Both the position numbers and the translations under genes were made by a program. The notes beneath the pieces are model-generated. The model was not told the DNA's origin and searched no databases. It was given only the letters and a program-made list of their open reading frames with translations. From Porticoccaceae bacterium UBA4026 (GTDB lineage Bacteria; Pseudomonadota; Gammaproteobacteria; Pseudomonadales; Porticoccaceae), in contig DGAQ01000017.1 of the NCBI GenBank assembly GCA_002382445.1, forward strand, positions 47,235 to 97,329: 50,095 nt of DNA, given 5' to 3'. This document shows, one piece after another, positions 8,437-16,257 of the stretch. The stretch's first letter is position 1. Every line of letters starts with the position of its first letter.

Positions 8437-9800
8437 TAGCCTTGAGGCTCCTTTTTATGTCGCGGACCTCTGCTACGACGTCTCTTGTTGCCGGTATTAC
8501 TTAGTAGCTCGGACATTTTGAGTTTCTGTTCCTCGTCAGATTCCTGATATTGCGTCCACCAGTCACCGAGCCCGGCTAAATCTTCTCCAGCTTGCTCACG
8601 CAATAAAATAAAGTCGTAGGCAGCGCGAAAGCGCGGATTTTCAGCTAAGCGTTTGGCGCGATGTCCGCCGCGGCGTGGCAGTTGCAACTGCAAGTCCCAT
8701 ATTTCTCGCATCGGCATAGTAAAACGTCGAGGAATAGCAGTCACTGTAATTTGCTTAGCGATCACCTCACCTGAGGCTTTGCTCAGGGCGTAAGTGCCAG
8801 AATTACCTCGATCAGTATATTGTGCGGCGAGTTTTTCAACGGCTGGCCACAATAGAGCGGCATATATAAATGCTGGGGTAACTCTTTGGTTCGAGCTAAT
8901 GCGAATGTCGGTATTAATAAATGCTTGTTCTATTAATCGAGCAGCATTATTACTTGCATCTTTGATTAAATGCGCAACTTGCGGCACCAATTGATCGAAA
9001 AGCTGGTGTTCGCGCAGTAGCTTGTAGGTCGAAGCGCCGTTGCCACTCATAAATAGTTTGAGTGTTTCGTCAAAAAACCGGGGTGGCGAGACATGAGCAA
9101 GGTCGGCAGCGAGCTTGCTCATAGGTTTAGCGGTACGCGGTTCGATACTGAATCCTAGCTTTGCGGTAAATCTTGCTACACGAAGAAGGCGGACTGGATC
9201 TTCTCTAAAGCGTGTTGCGGGATCGCCAATCATTCGTATCGTACGACTGTCTATATCCTGCAGTCCGCCAGTGAAATCGTGGATAGTATTATCACTGGGG
9301 TCGTAGTAAAGCGCGTTGACTGTAAGGTCTCTGCGCTCTGCATCATCGGTGATTGAGCCAAACAGGTTATCGCGGGTTAACATACCGCTCTTGCTTTGCT
9401 GGCGAAGGGGTGCGTTCTTTTTCGATGCTTTAACATCGTCGTTTTGATTTGAGCGAAAGGTTGTGACCTCGATTAGTTCGCGACTGAATTGCACATGGAC
9501 AATCTGAAATCGTCTACCGATGATCCTAGAGCGTCGAAAGAGTGCTTTGACCTCTGTTGGTTCTGCATTGGTGGCGACATCAAAATCTTTTGGTTTTAAT
9601 CCTAACAAAAGATCGCGCACAGAACCGCCAACGACATAGGCATCAAATCCAGCTTTTTGCAGTGTATCCACCACTTGATGGGCATTGTGGCTAATCATTT
9701 TAGGCGTTAGCCCATACTGTCCGGCGTCGGAGATAGTTCGATCTGAAAACTCAGACTTAGACAGTTTTTTATCAAAAAACTTAATAATGCGTTCAAGCAT
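8436..9800 (-). CDS. pcnB: Poly(A) polymerase I
   Basis: Adds poly(A) tails to RNA and so promotes decay. The nucleotidyltransferase head is plain: AYVVGGSVRDLLLGLKPKDFDVATNAEP, with GGSVRD at about residues 58-63 and the metal-binding DFD at 72-74. The RRDLTVNALYYD motif follows, and a basic C-terminal tail (NKRRRSRGPRHKK) is typical of poly(A) polymerase rather than CCA-adding enzyme. It is 454 residues long. It heads the pcnB-folK block and lies downstream of cbrAB, as in Pseudomonas. Confidence 0.95.
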   Translation of the reverse strand: MLERIIKFFDKKLSKSEFSDRTISDAGQYGLTPKMISHNAHQVVDTLQKAGFDAYVVGGSVRDLLLGLKPKDFDVATNAEPTEVKALFRRSRIIGRRFQIVHVQFSRELIEVTTFRSNQNDDVKASKKNAPLRQQSKSGMLTRDNLFGSITDDAERRDLTVNALYYDPSDNTIHDFTGGLQDIDSRTIRMIGDPATRFREDPVRLLRVARFTAKLGFSIEPRTAKPMSKLAADLAHVSPPRFFDETLKLFMSGNGASTYKLLREHQLFDQLVPQVAHLIKDASNNAARLIEQAFINTDIRISSNQRVTPAFIYAALLWPAVEKLAAQYTDRGNSGTYALSKASGEVIAKQITVTAIPRRFTMPMREIWDLQLQLPRRGGHRAKRLAENPRFRAAYDFILLREQAGEDLAGLGDWWTQYQESDEEQKLKMSELLSNTGNKRRRSRGPRHKKEPQG

Positions 9801-9917
9801 CTATGTATTACCAAGGGGTCAATTTGAAACAAGAGTTTAGCAGATGGTGACAAGATAGACGCGAATTATTGCCAAGAGGGCGTATCTAGTCTGCTTCCTA
9901 AGTGATTGATCAGATAG

Positions 9918-10042
9918 TAAAAAGGGAATGTCTCGCGACATTCCCTTTCAATGAGCTTTAAGGCCTGAGCCTTTCGAACCCTCGCAATCAACTTCTATTT
10001 TTATTATTTATTGTTATTGTTATCCAGATATTTAACCTGGCA
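9918..10042 (-). ncRNA. Candidate CrcZ-like Hfq/Crc-sequestering small RNA
   Basis: This lies in the 368-base gap between cbrB and pcnB, on the same strand, the place where Pseudomonas carries crcZ. Seen directly: a -35/-10 pair upstream, an A-rich run of AAN-type repeats at 10022-9994 (AACAATAACAATAA then AATAATAAAAATAG), and a perfect 12-bp hairpin with a T-run at the end. A-rich repeats of this kind are the Crc/Hfq binding motif in CrcZ. The expected transcript is about 125 nt, much shorter than the roughly 400-nt CrcZ of P. aeruginosa. I see no open frame of note. The function is inferred from position and motif. Confidence 0.6.
9919..9948 (-). terminator. Strong intrinsic terminator of the CrcZ-like RNA
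   Basis: The two arms 9921-9932 and 9937-9948 are perfectly complementary over 12 bp (AAAGGGAATGTC and its complement) with a four-base loop. On the minus strand the right-hand side continues into TTTTT at 9923-9919. It would end the small RNA or read-through from cbrB before pcnB. Confidence 0.85.
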
Positions 10043-10048
10043 GGCCCC

Positions 10049-10076
10049 ATTTTAAGTAAAAATGGATTTACATCAA
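10049..10076 (-). promoter_or_regulatory. Sigma-70-like promoter for the CrcZ-like RNA
   Basis: On the minus strand TTGATG (10076-10071) is followed after 16 bases by TAAAAT (10054-10049), a fair match to -35 and -10 consensus. The start would be near 10042. No GG-N10-GC pair typical of a sigma-54 promoter is found between the cbrB stop and the A-rich repeats. Confidence 0.5.
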
Positions 10077-10085
10077 GTAATTACT
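10076..10085. promoter_or_regulatory. Perfect palindrome AGTAATTACT abutting the -35 box
   Basis: The ten-base palindrome AGTAATTACT ends on the first base of the -35 hexamer of the small-RNA promoter. An activator bound here would touch polymerase from the usual class II position. It is a candidate CbrB operator; the assignment is inference. Confidence 0.35.
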
Positions 10086-10168
10086 GAAATATTTATTTTT
10101 TACAGGTCTTTAATGATCATAAATTCAAGACAAACTTAAAATTTAGCCTTCAAAAATCAGGTAGTCTG

Positions 10169-11428
10169 TTAAGTTTTGTTTCTGCTAATACCTAATTTTC
10201 TACGGCGTTGCCAAAGACTCTTTCGGCTAATACCCAACTTTTTAGCGAGATCTGTTTCGCTCATAAGCACCTGATTATTTAATACAAAGTTAGTGAAATA
10301 ATCCTCCAAAGACAACTGCGCAGCGAAAGGCGTAGTGAGACTACTTTCGGTTAGCTCTTTCGCTTCGATTTTATTTTCTGAGACTAAGCGCAGCATTGAT
10401 GGAGAAATAAGGGTTTCAGGGTCAAGTAATATAGCCGCCTGATAGAGTACATTTTTAAGTTCTTGAACATTCCCAGGCCAATCGTAATTTATTAGCGCGC
10501 TCATACTCTCAGGCGAAAGAGCCACCTGAATGCCAAGTTCCGCTGAAAAACTGCTCAGAAAAGATTCAGTAAGTTGAGGGATGTCAGATTTATGATCCCG
10601 TAGTGCAGGCATTTGGATAGTCACGACGGTGATCGCGAAGAAAAGGTCTTCACGGAATTCACCTTTCTCACAACGGTCTTTTAAATCAGTCTGTGCTGAG
10701 ATAAGGCAGCGCAATGATTTGTCTTTAACTAAGTTGCAAACAGCCTTCTGAAAAATCATAGGTAGTTCGCCAATATTACTCAGGAACAAGCTACCAATTT
10801 TACCTTCTTCCGCCAAACCATGAGTTTGTTTGAGTTGAGCTTCAGTAATGGTGGCGCAGTCAATGGTGATAAAAGGTTTATCTGCTGAGCCACCAATATT
10901 GTGAATGGTCCTGGCAATAGTCCTTTTTCCACAACCACTGGCGCCTAAAATAAGGACTGGTGCCCTAGTAGGAGCCGTCTTATGAATTGTCTTAAGAATA
11001 TGAATAATATCAGGGCTATTGCCGAGTAAAGGTTGGTAGTCATCAATACTCGTCAGTTCTCTTTGTTGATGATCACTGGTTATGCGATTGACTGAGTGCA
11101 TCAATTCCTCATGATCAAAGGGTTTGGAAATGTAATCTACCGCCCCCTGTCGCATAATATCAACAGCAGAACGCAGACTTGCATAGCTAGTCATAATAAG
11201 AACAGGAACAGGGCCGGCTAGACTTATAAGCTCCGCGCCAGAACCCCCTGGCAGTCTAAGGTCGCTAATAATTAAGTCAAACTCGTTAAGGTTAAATGTA
11301 TTCACCGCAGCTTTGACACTGACTGCCTCGCAAACTTCATAGTCGTGCCTTTCCAGTAGTTTAGTCAATGAACTACGAATAATAGCTTCATCTTCAACCA
11401 CCAAGATTTTCTTGCTAAGACGTGTCAT
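10169..11428 (-). CDS. cbrB: CbrB-like NtrC-family response regulator with a degenerate AAA+ domain
   Basis: Response regulator paired with CbrA; in Pseudomonas CbrB activates crcZ and amino-acid catabolism with sigma-54. The receiver domain (1-115) is intact, with Asp56 in LIISDLRLP and Lys102 in YISKPF. The C-terminal Fis-type helix-turn-helix (LSLEDYFTNFVLN ... KLGISRKSLWQRRRKLGI) is also intact. The middle is not. Walker A is GASGCGKR (162-169), but the GAFTGA loop is absent. Walker B reads LFLSNIGEL in place of LFLDEIGEL, a second stretch before sensor I is missing, and REDLYYRL has become REDLFFAI. At 419 residues it is shorter than Pseudomonas CbrB. It should bind DNA but not remodel sigma-54 polymerase. 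It overlaps cbrA by four bases. Confidence 0.88.
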   Translation of the reverse strand: MTRLSKKILVVEDEAIIRSSLTKLLERHDYEVCEAVSVKAAVNTFNLNEFDLIISDLRLPGGSGAELISLAGPVPVLIMTSYASLRSAVDIMRQGAVDYISKPFDHEELMHSVNRITSDHQQRELTSIDDYQPLLGNSPDIIHILKTIHKTAPTRAPVLILGASGCGKRTIARTIHNIGGSADKPFITIDCATITEAQLKQTHGLAEEGKIGSLFLSNIGELPMIFQKAVCNLVKDKSLRCLISAQTDLKDRCEKGEFREDLFFAITVVTIQMPALRDHKSDIPQLTESFLSSFSAELGIQVALSPESMSALINYDWPGNVQELKNVLYQAAILLDPETLISPSMLRLVSENKIEAKELTESSLTTPFAAQLSLEDYFTNFVLNNQVLMSETDLAKKLGISRKSLWQRRRKLGISRNKT

Positions 11429-14316
11429 ATGGACTCCTCAATCGCTTTAGAAGAGTAAGCGGTGAACCTTAGGGCAACTGTTGTACCGCAGGTGCTATTT
11501 TCGGCTGGGCTTGATATTGATATATCAGCTCCAAGGCCTTTAACTAGTTGAAACACAATCCATAAGCCTAGTCCTGTCCCTTGCCCTGGTTCCTTGGTCG
11601 TTAAGAATGGCTCATATAACTTTGATTGAAGCCCTTGTTCTATGCCTGTTCCAGAATCATTAACGGTAACTCTAATGTTCTCAAGGTCTCGCTCGGCCAA
11701 AATTGTAACCTGGCTATTGGTTGGCGAGGCATCGCGGCTATTACTCAGCAAATTAAGGAATATTTGGACTAATTGGTGATAATCGCCTAAAACTTCCATA
11801 TCGGGGTTAATGTCAGCTCGGAAGATGATCTTAGATTCGACATCTCCAAGGGTTAAAAGTTGGATAGCCTCCTCGGCGACTTTCCGTAAGTTAATAGGAG
11901 AGAATAGACCTTCTTTTGATTTATCACCTTTGGAAAAATTGATTAAAGACTCTACGATCCGATTAATACGATCAGTCTGGGATAAAATATGTTGAGCAGA
12001 TTCAAGGATTTGGCTGGGTTCAGTTTCATGTTTTAAGTTCTGTGCGAGGCACGCTATGCCAGTAACGGGATTGCCTATTTCATGGGCCACACCCGCCGCT
12101 AAGCGTCCAATAGATGCGAGTCTTTCATTGTCGATCGACTTTTGCGTCAGCAATACAGCTTTAGTCTGCTCTTCTATTAGCAAAATAATGTCGTTATTAC
12201 CGGCCTCAAGTGAATCTTCGATTGATTTTTGGAAGCTAAACCACCTAACACCGTCGCTGTTTTCTAGGCGAATATTGTCTCTAGCATTGTCATCACTCAC
12301 TAGAAAATCTCTAATTTGAGATTTCCAGGGTTCAGGAAAATCTGTAATTGAACTTCCTAGAGCAGAGTCCTTATCAATATCTGTGTATTTTGATATGGCA
12401 GTATTCCATTTCAAAATCTCGCCATTTTGATCGAGAGAAATAATACCTATGGGTAACTTATCAAGCACTTCTCTATGATGTACCCTGAGCTTATTCAGTT
12501 CATTTGCGATGCCGGTAAGTTGGGCACCATGGACAGCAAGGACTGACTCTAGAAGATACATATCCTCAGGGTCTGAGTGATTAGAAATCGCCCTTGGGAG
12601 CGAGTTATTCATAATTCGTTCAGCGGCGAGAATGCCAAAGCGTAAATTCAAAGACGCATTAATGGCGTCACGTAATTGCCGCAAGGAGGCAGGCCTAATC
12701 TCCTTCTTATCAAACCCTAATAATTTTAGCGCTGACTCCATTTCGACCTGGGCTTCGTCGCCCAAGGATAAACCTAATCTTTCGGTTAGTTCTGCAACGC
12801 TTTTTTGGGTAATTTCAACGCGAATAGGAATATAGACATTGTCTGCCATACAAATGGAAGCAAAGGTTTTTTGCTGCTCATCCATTTTTCCAAAAAGAGT
12901 AAAAAGGGTGCAAAGTGTTATGTTCAGCAGGAGTGCTTCAATTGACCAGACTTCCCATGCCTGCATACCAAAAAGCAGTGTTTTATCAAGCAGAGGTATA
13001 TACCAACTCCAATCGCCAAATAGCACAGGAAATGCCAAAGTGATCAGCCAGACTAGCATGCCGCCAGCAAGCCCTGCGATGAATGCGCGGCGAGACATTT
13101 TGGGTAAATACATTGCGGCAATGATGCCTGGCATTAACTGTGCCAGGCCGGCAAAGCCGACTAAATATAAATCGGTAATGCTGCGACTCTTGATATTTAG
13201 ACTAAGTGCGATGGTGAAAATAACCAGACTGACCGACACTATAAAGGTGCGCCGATTGATCCAATTGGTCAGGTTTTTTTGTTGATAGAGATTCTTATCG
13301 GGCAATACGACACTGTTAAGAACCATCTTTGCTGACAAAATGGTTAAGCCACTGCACAAAGCGATGCCAAGTAGGAGGATGCTGGCGGCGCCTAGGCTTG
13401 AAATAAGAGGATGGCCTACCATCATTGGCATGCTGTATAGATACTGTTGCAGGGAAGAGGAGGGTTGAAGCTCTAGGCCACTCCATAACAGTGGAATTAC
13501 AGGGATACAAACTAGCAATACTAACAGAGGATAAACCCAGGATGACATGCTCGCTTGACGGTCCGAGATGTCTTCGGAGATCAATATATTAAAATTTATT
13601 GGGTAAGAAAGGCTAGCGGCGAGAAATACAATAAATAGGCTATAGGATGAATTAAACCTTTTAATAATATTTTGTTGGTTGCTATCAATAGCCCACTGAT
13701 TTATTTCACTGACGCCACCAAAGACCGCGTCTGTGACGACCCATGCTGATAAGCCTATCGCGCAGAGCAATAAAAGGCCGGCTGCAGCTAGTACCCATCT
13801 AAGAGGATTACTCTCTCCAGCTTGCATAGATTTCCATGATATGAGGCTAATTATTCCGAGTACTACCAGAATGCCAAACATTTTTTTATCTGCACCAAAG
13901 ATAAAAGTGACCACTGATTCGATGGACAATAGCTGCGCAACTAGCAGCGGAATGACCGACAAAATTGTTACGCTACAGGCCCAAATAGCAACGTTTTTAC
14001 CGCGATACCTAAAGGTCAAGAAGTCCACTGAGGTGGCGAATCTAACCAATTTACTGAGACGTCGGATTGGAAACAAAATCAACGGAGCAATGATAAACAC
14101 TAAAGTGAACGCAAATAACGCAAAAATTGCGCTATAACCATAGCGTCCAGTCATTTCTATAGCTCCGGTTGCTAGTAATACGCCAGTACTGGCAAGCAAC
14201 GCCAAAGATAGTATTATATTTTGACTTACGCGATTAGTATTAGACGCTACGGCCCGAGACAGAACGCAGGCTGTAATCATTACTAAAAGGGTAAAAATAC
14301 CTATATTACTGTTCAT
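11425..14316 (-). CDS. cbrA: CbrA-like sensor histidine kinase with SLC5-type transporter domain
   Basis: The 963-residue protein begins with a long membrane part of about 13 hydrophobic segments (residues ~1-480) related to sodium/solute symporters. A linker and a PAS-like segment follow (KLPIGIISLDQNGEILKWNTAISKYTDID). The kinase core has the H-box RLAAGVAHEIGNP (His745), the N-box LLSNSRDA, and the G boxes NDSGTGIEQG and GQGTGLGL. All catalytic motifs look intact. In Pseudomonas CbrA can transport histidine and controls the carbon/nitrogen balance; the ligand here is unknown. It overlaps cbrX by 11 bases and cbrB by four, so the three form one translationally coupled operon. Confidence 0.93.
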   Translation of the reverse strand: MNSNIGIFTLLVMITACVLSRAVASNTNRVSQNIILSLALLASTGVLLATGAIEMTGRYGYSAIFALFAFTLVFIIAPLILFPIRRLSKLVRFATSVDFLTFRYRGKNVAIWACSVTILSVIPLLVAQLLSIESVVTFIFGADKKMFGILVVLGIISLISWKSMQAGESNPLRWVLAAAGLLLLCAIGLSAWVVTDAVFGGVSEINQWAIDSNQQNIIKRFNSSYSLFIVFLAASLSYPINFNILISEDISDRQASMSSWVYPLLVLLVCIPVIPLLWSGLELQPSSSLQQYLYSMPMMVGHPLISSLGAASILLLGIALCSGLTILSAKMVLNSVVLPDKNLYQQKNLTNWINRRTFIVSVSLVIFTIALSLNIKSRSITDLYLVGFAGLAQLMPGIIAAMYLPKMSRRAFIAGLAGGMLVWLITLAFPVLFGDWSWYIPLLDKTLLFGMQAWEVWSIEALLLNITLCTLFTLFGKMDEQQKTFASICMADNVYIPIRVEITQKSVAELTERLGLSLGDEAQVEMESALKLLGFDKKEIRPASLRQLRDAINASLNLRFGILAAERIMNNSLPRAISNHSDPEDMYLLESVLAVHGAQLTGIANELNKLRVHHREVLDKLPIGIISLDQNGEILKWNTAISKYTDIDKDSALGSSITDFPEPWKSQIRDFLVSDDNARDNIRLENSDGVRWFSFQKSIEDSLEAGNNDIILLIEEQTKAVLLTQKSIDNERLASIGRLAAGVAHEIGNPVTGIACLAQNLKHETEPSQILESAQHILSQTDRINRIVESLINFSKGDKSKEGLFSPINLRKVAEEAIQLLTLGDVESKIIFRADINPDMEVLGDYHQLVQIFLNLLSNSRDASPTNSQVTILAERDLENIRVTVNDSGTGIEQGLQSKLYEPFLTTKEPGQGTGLGLWIVFQLVKGLGADISISSPAENSTCGTTVALRFTAYSSKAIEESI

Positions 14317-14488
14317 CAGTGGTCCGATCGCGCTGTAATATGTAGGTGGTAAAAATCAGTAATGCCCATACCAAAAAAGGTCTAAACCAGCTGCCGCCAA
14401 GTTCCAATGCCCATTGAGTGGCAAGTGGAAACACCACAATGGAAAGCAAAAGTAGTGTCGCGACTAATCGATAATTAAACATAAGCAA
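14306..14488 (-). CDS. cbrX: Small membrane protein upstream of cbrA (CbrX-like)
   Basis: A 60-residue protein with two hydrophobic segments (residues ~8-25 and ~34-50) and a charged end, LQRDRTTDEQ. Its 3' end overlaps the cbrA start by 11 bases. Pseudomonas genomes have a small open frame in the same place, described as cbrX and translated together with cbrA. Sequence this short cannot prove homology; the call rests on position, size, topology and overlap. The role is unknown, perhaps translational coupling of the sensor. Confidence 0.7.
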   Translation of the reverse strand: MLMFNYRLVATLLLLSIVVFPLATQWALELGGSWFRPFLVWALLIFTTYILQRDRTTDEQ

Positions 14489-14589
14489 TGCATTCTAAAA
14501 TTTGTGTCCGAAAGTGGCAGAACTGGTGATGTTATGCAAGGTGGCTTGGTAAAGCAAACTAGTCATAGCGATAAACAGAGATGACAAGA

Positions 14590-15483
14590 TTAAAATCCTT
14601 CTGGCGCCGGCATTGTTAAAGAGCGCTTAACGCTGGTGGAGTCCCAGTGGGAAATAGCCCAGGTTAGAATCTCACTCACTGACCCTATTTTTAAGTCGTT
14701 GGGGGGTGATTGATTTAGCCAATTTAATGCAGCCCAAATATTAAGCGTCTCCTCACCTGGTACTAGGGCAGAGGCGAGATTTTGTTTGCTCAGTTTTTGG
14801 CCTAAGGGACTGATAGCCACGGGCAAATGAGCATATTGAGGCTGAGTGAATCCCAAACAACGTTGTAAATAAATTTGTCGTGGCGTGGAATCTAACAGGT
14901 CTGAACCACGCATCACGTGAGTAACCTTTTGGTATTGATCATCAATGGTGACCGCTAACTGATAAGAAAACAAATTATCCCTTCGCCGAATCACAAAATC
15001 GCCGACATCATGAGTTAATGACTGAGTATATTGTCCAACAATTTGGTCAACGAATTCGATTAGATGATTAGGTTGATTCAAACGCAAGCGGGTAGCATTG
15101 TCTGTCGAAGAGAGATTAGACCGTCGACAGTGGTTATCATAAATACCCCGTAGTGCGTTGACACGCTGACGAGAACATTCGCAATGATAGGCGAGATTTT
15201 TTTCTTTAAGAATATTTAATGAGTCTTGGTAAGCATCCAACCGAGTGCTTTGAAATAGTACTTTACCGTCCCAGCATAATCCGTGCGCTTCTAACTGATT
15301 CAAAATTTGGCTGCTCGCACCCTTTATTTCACGAGGTGGGTCTATATCTTCCATGCGAACCAGCCAGTGCCCACCAAGCTTTTTCATCTCTAAATAGCTA
15401 GCTAGAGCACAGGATAATGATCCAAAATGGAGTGGTCCAGTGGGGGAGGGTGCGAAGCGACCGGTGATTATCTCTGGTGACAT
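14590..15483 (-). CDS. gluQ: Glutamyl-Q tRNA(Asp) synthetase
   Basis: GluQ-RS attaches glutamate to the queuosine base at the wobble position of tRNA-Asp. It is a short GluRS paralogue without the anticodon-binding domain. Present are the nucleotide-binding start GRFAPSPTGPLHFGSL (HFGS in place of HIGH), a cysteine-rich zinc part (CECSRQRVNALRGIYDNHC) and KLSKQN. The 297-residue length fits. It lies between dksA and cbrXAB, the same order as in Pseudomonas. Confidence 0.95.
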   Translation of the reverse strand: MSPEIITGRFAPSPTGPLHFGSLSCALASYLEMKKLGGHWLVRMEDIDPPREIKGASSQILNQLEAHGLCWDGKVLFQSTRLDAYQDSLNILKEKNLAYHCECSRQRVNALRGIYDNHCRRSNLSSTDNATRLRLNQPNHLIEFVDQIVGQYTQSLTHDVGDFVIRRRDNLFSYQLAVTIDDQYQKVTHVMRGSDLLDSTPRQIYLQRCLGFTQPQYAHLPVAISPLGQKLSKQNLASALVPGEETLNIWAALNWLNQSPPNDLKIGSVSEILTWAISHWDSTSVKRSLTMPAPEGF

Positions 15484-15543
15484 AGCCTAAACCTACTAGT
15501 CTGAGTATAGCAGGGCTTGCACTAAGCACCAGACCGCCCAGTA

Positions 15544-16029
15544 TCAATTCCCAGTTAGCTGTTTTTCTTTAATTTCATCAAGAGTTTTACAGTCAACGCA
15601 AAGGTCCGCGGTTGGTCGTGCTTCTAGTCTACGAATACCTATCTCAATACCACACTGATCACAGAAACCATAGTCGTTTTCTTTCACTCGGATCAACGTC
15701 TTATCGATCTTCTTAATAAGCTTGCGCTCTCTATCTCTAGTCCTAAGCTCTAGACTAAACTCTTCTTCCTGCGTGGCACGATCAGTCGGATCAGGAAAGC
15801 TGGCTGCTTCGTTCTTCATGTGGGTCACCGTGCGGTCTACTTCTTCCATCAATTCATTGCGCCACGCCATCAAAATAAGCTTGAAGTGTTCGCGCTGATT
15901 ATGATTCATAAATTCTTCGTTTTTCTTCTCTACATAGGAGTTCAATCCGTGGAGCGTTACCGATCCCGGAGCTTGTACCTTAGACTTAGTAGTGTTCTTT
16001 GTATTAACTTTTGCTTTTGCCGTAGCCAT
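15544..16029 (-). CDS. dksA: RNA polymerase-binding transcription factor DksA
   Basis: DksA enters the secondary channel of RNA polymerase and works with ppGpp. The protein has the coiled-coil part with the tip region NEAASFPDPTDRATQEEE, whose aspartates (DPTDRA) are essential, and the four-cysteine zinc finger YGFCDQCGIEIGIRRLEA ... DLCVDCKT. It is 161 residues with a lysine-rich N-terminal extension. About 60 bases separate it from gluQ, so co-transcription is likely. Confidence 0.97.
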   Translation of the reverse strand: MATAKAKVNTKNTTKSKVQAPGSVTLHGLNSYVEKKNEEFMNHNQREHFKLILMAWRNELMEEVDRTVTHMKNEAASFPDPTDRATQEEEFSLELRTRDRERKLIKKIDKTLIRVKENDYGFCDQCGIEIGIRRLEARPTADLCVDCKTLDEIKEKQLTGN

Positions 16030-16257
16030 GAATTAAATCCGCAGTTGAAATTGACCTAAAATCGCGAGCCGCGTTTATAGAGAAATTTACGCCATTTATC
16101 AAGGAAAACTTTCCTTTTAAGGATGTTTTTTATTAAAAACCGCTTATTGGAACTAAGTAATAGTAGACCATGGTTGCAATAACATTTTAATTATCGATAC
16201 TTTACCCCTATCTTATGACTAAAGTGTGACCGAATCCGAGAATTGAGCCTAGAATTA

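Noticed and set aside
9968..9990. Minus-strand GGTTCGAAAGG looks like a tRNA T-arm
   Set aside because: The flanking bases do not form a five-base T-stem and no acceptor, D or anticodon arm is found nearby. It lies inside the probable small RNA.
10040..10168. Search for a sigma-54 -24/-12 promoter upstream of the small RNA
   Set aside because: No GG followed after ten bases by GC is present. The nearest is GGTTAAATATCTGG, which lacks the GC.
12839..14137. Plus-strand frames opposite the cbrA membrane domain
   Set aside because: They are antisense to a conserved gene with clear motifs, have no ribosome sites and show no recognisable family.
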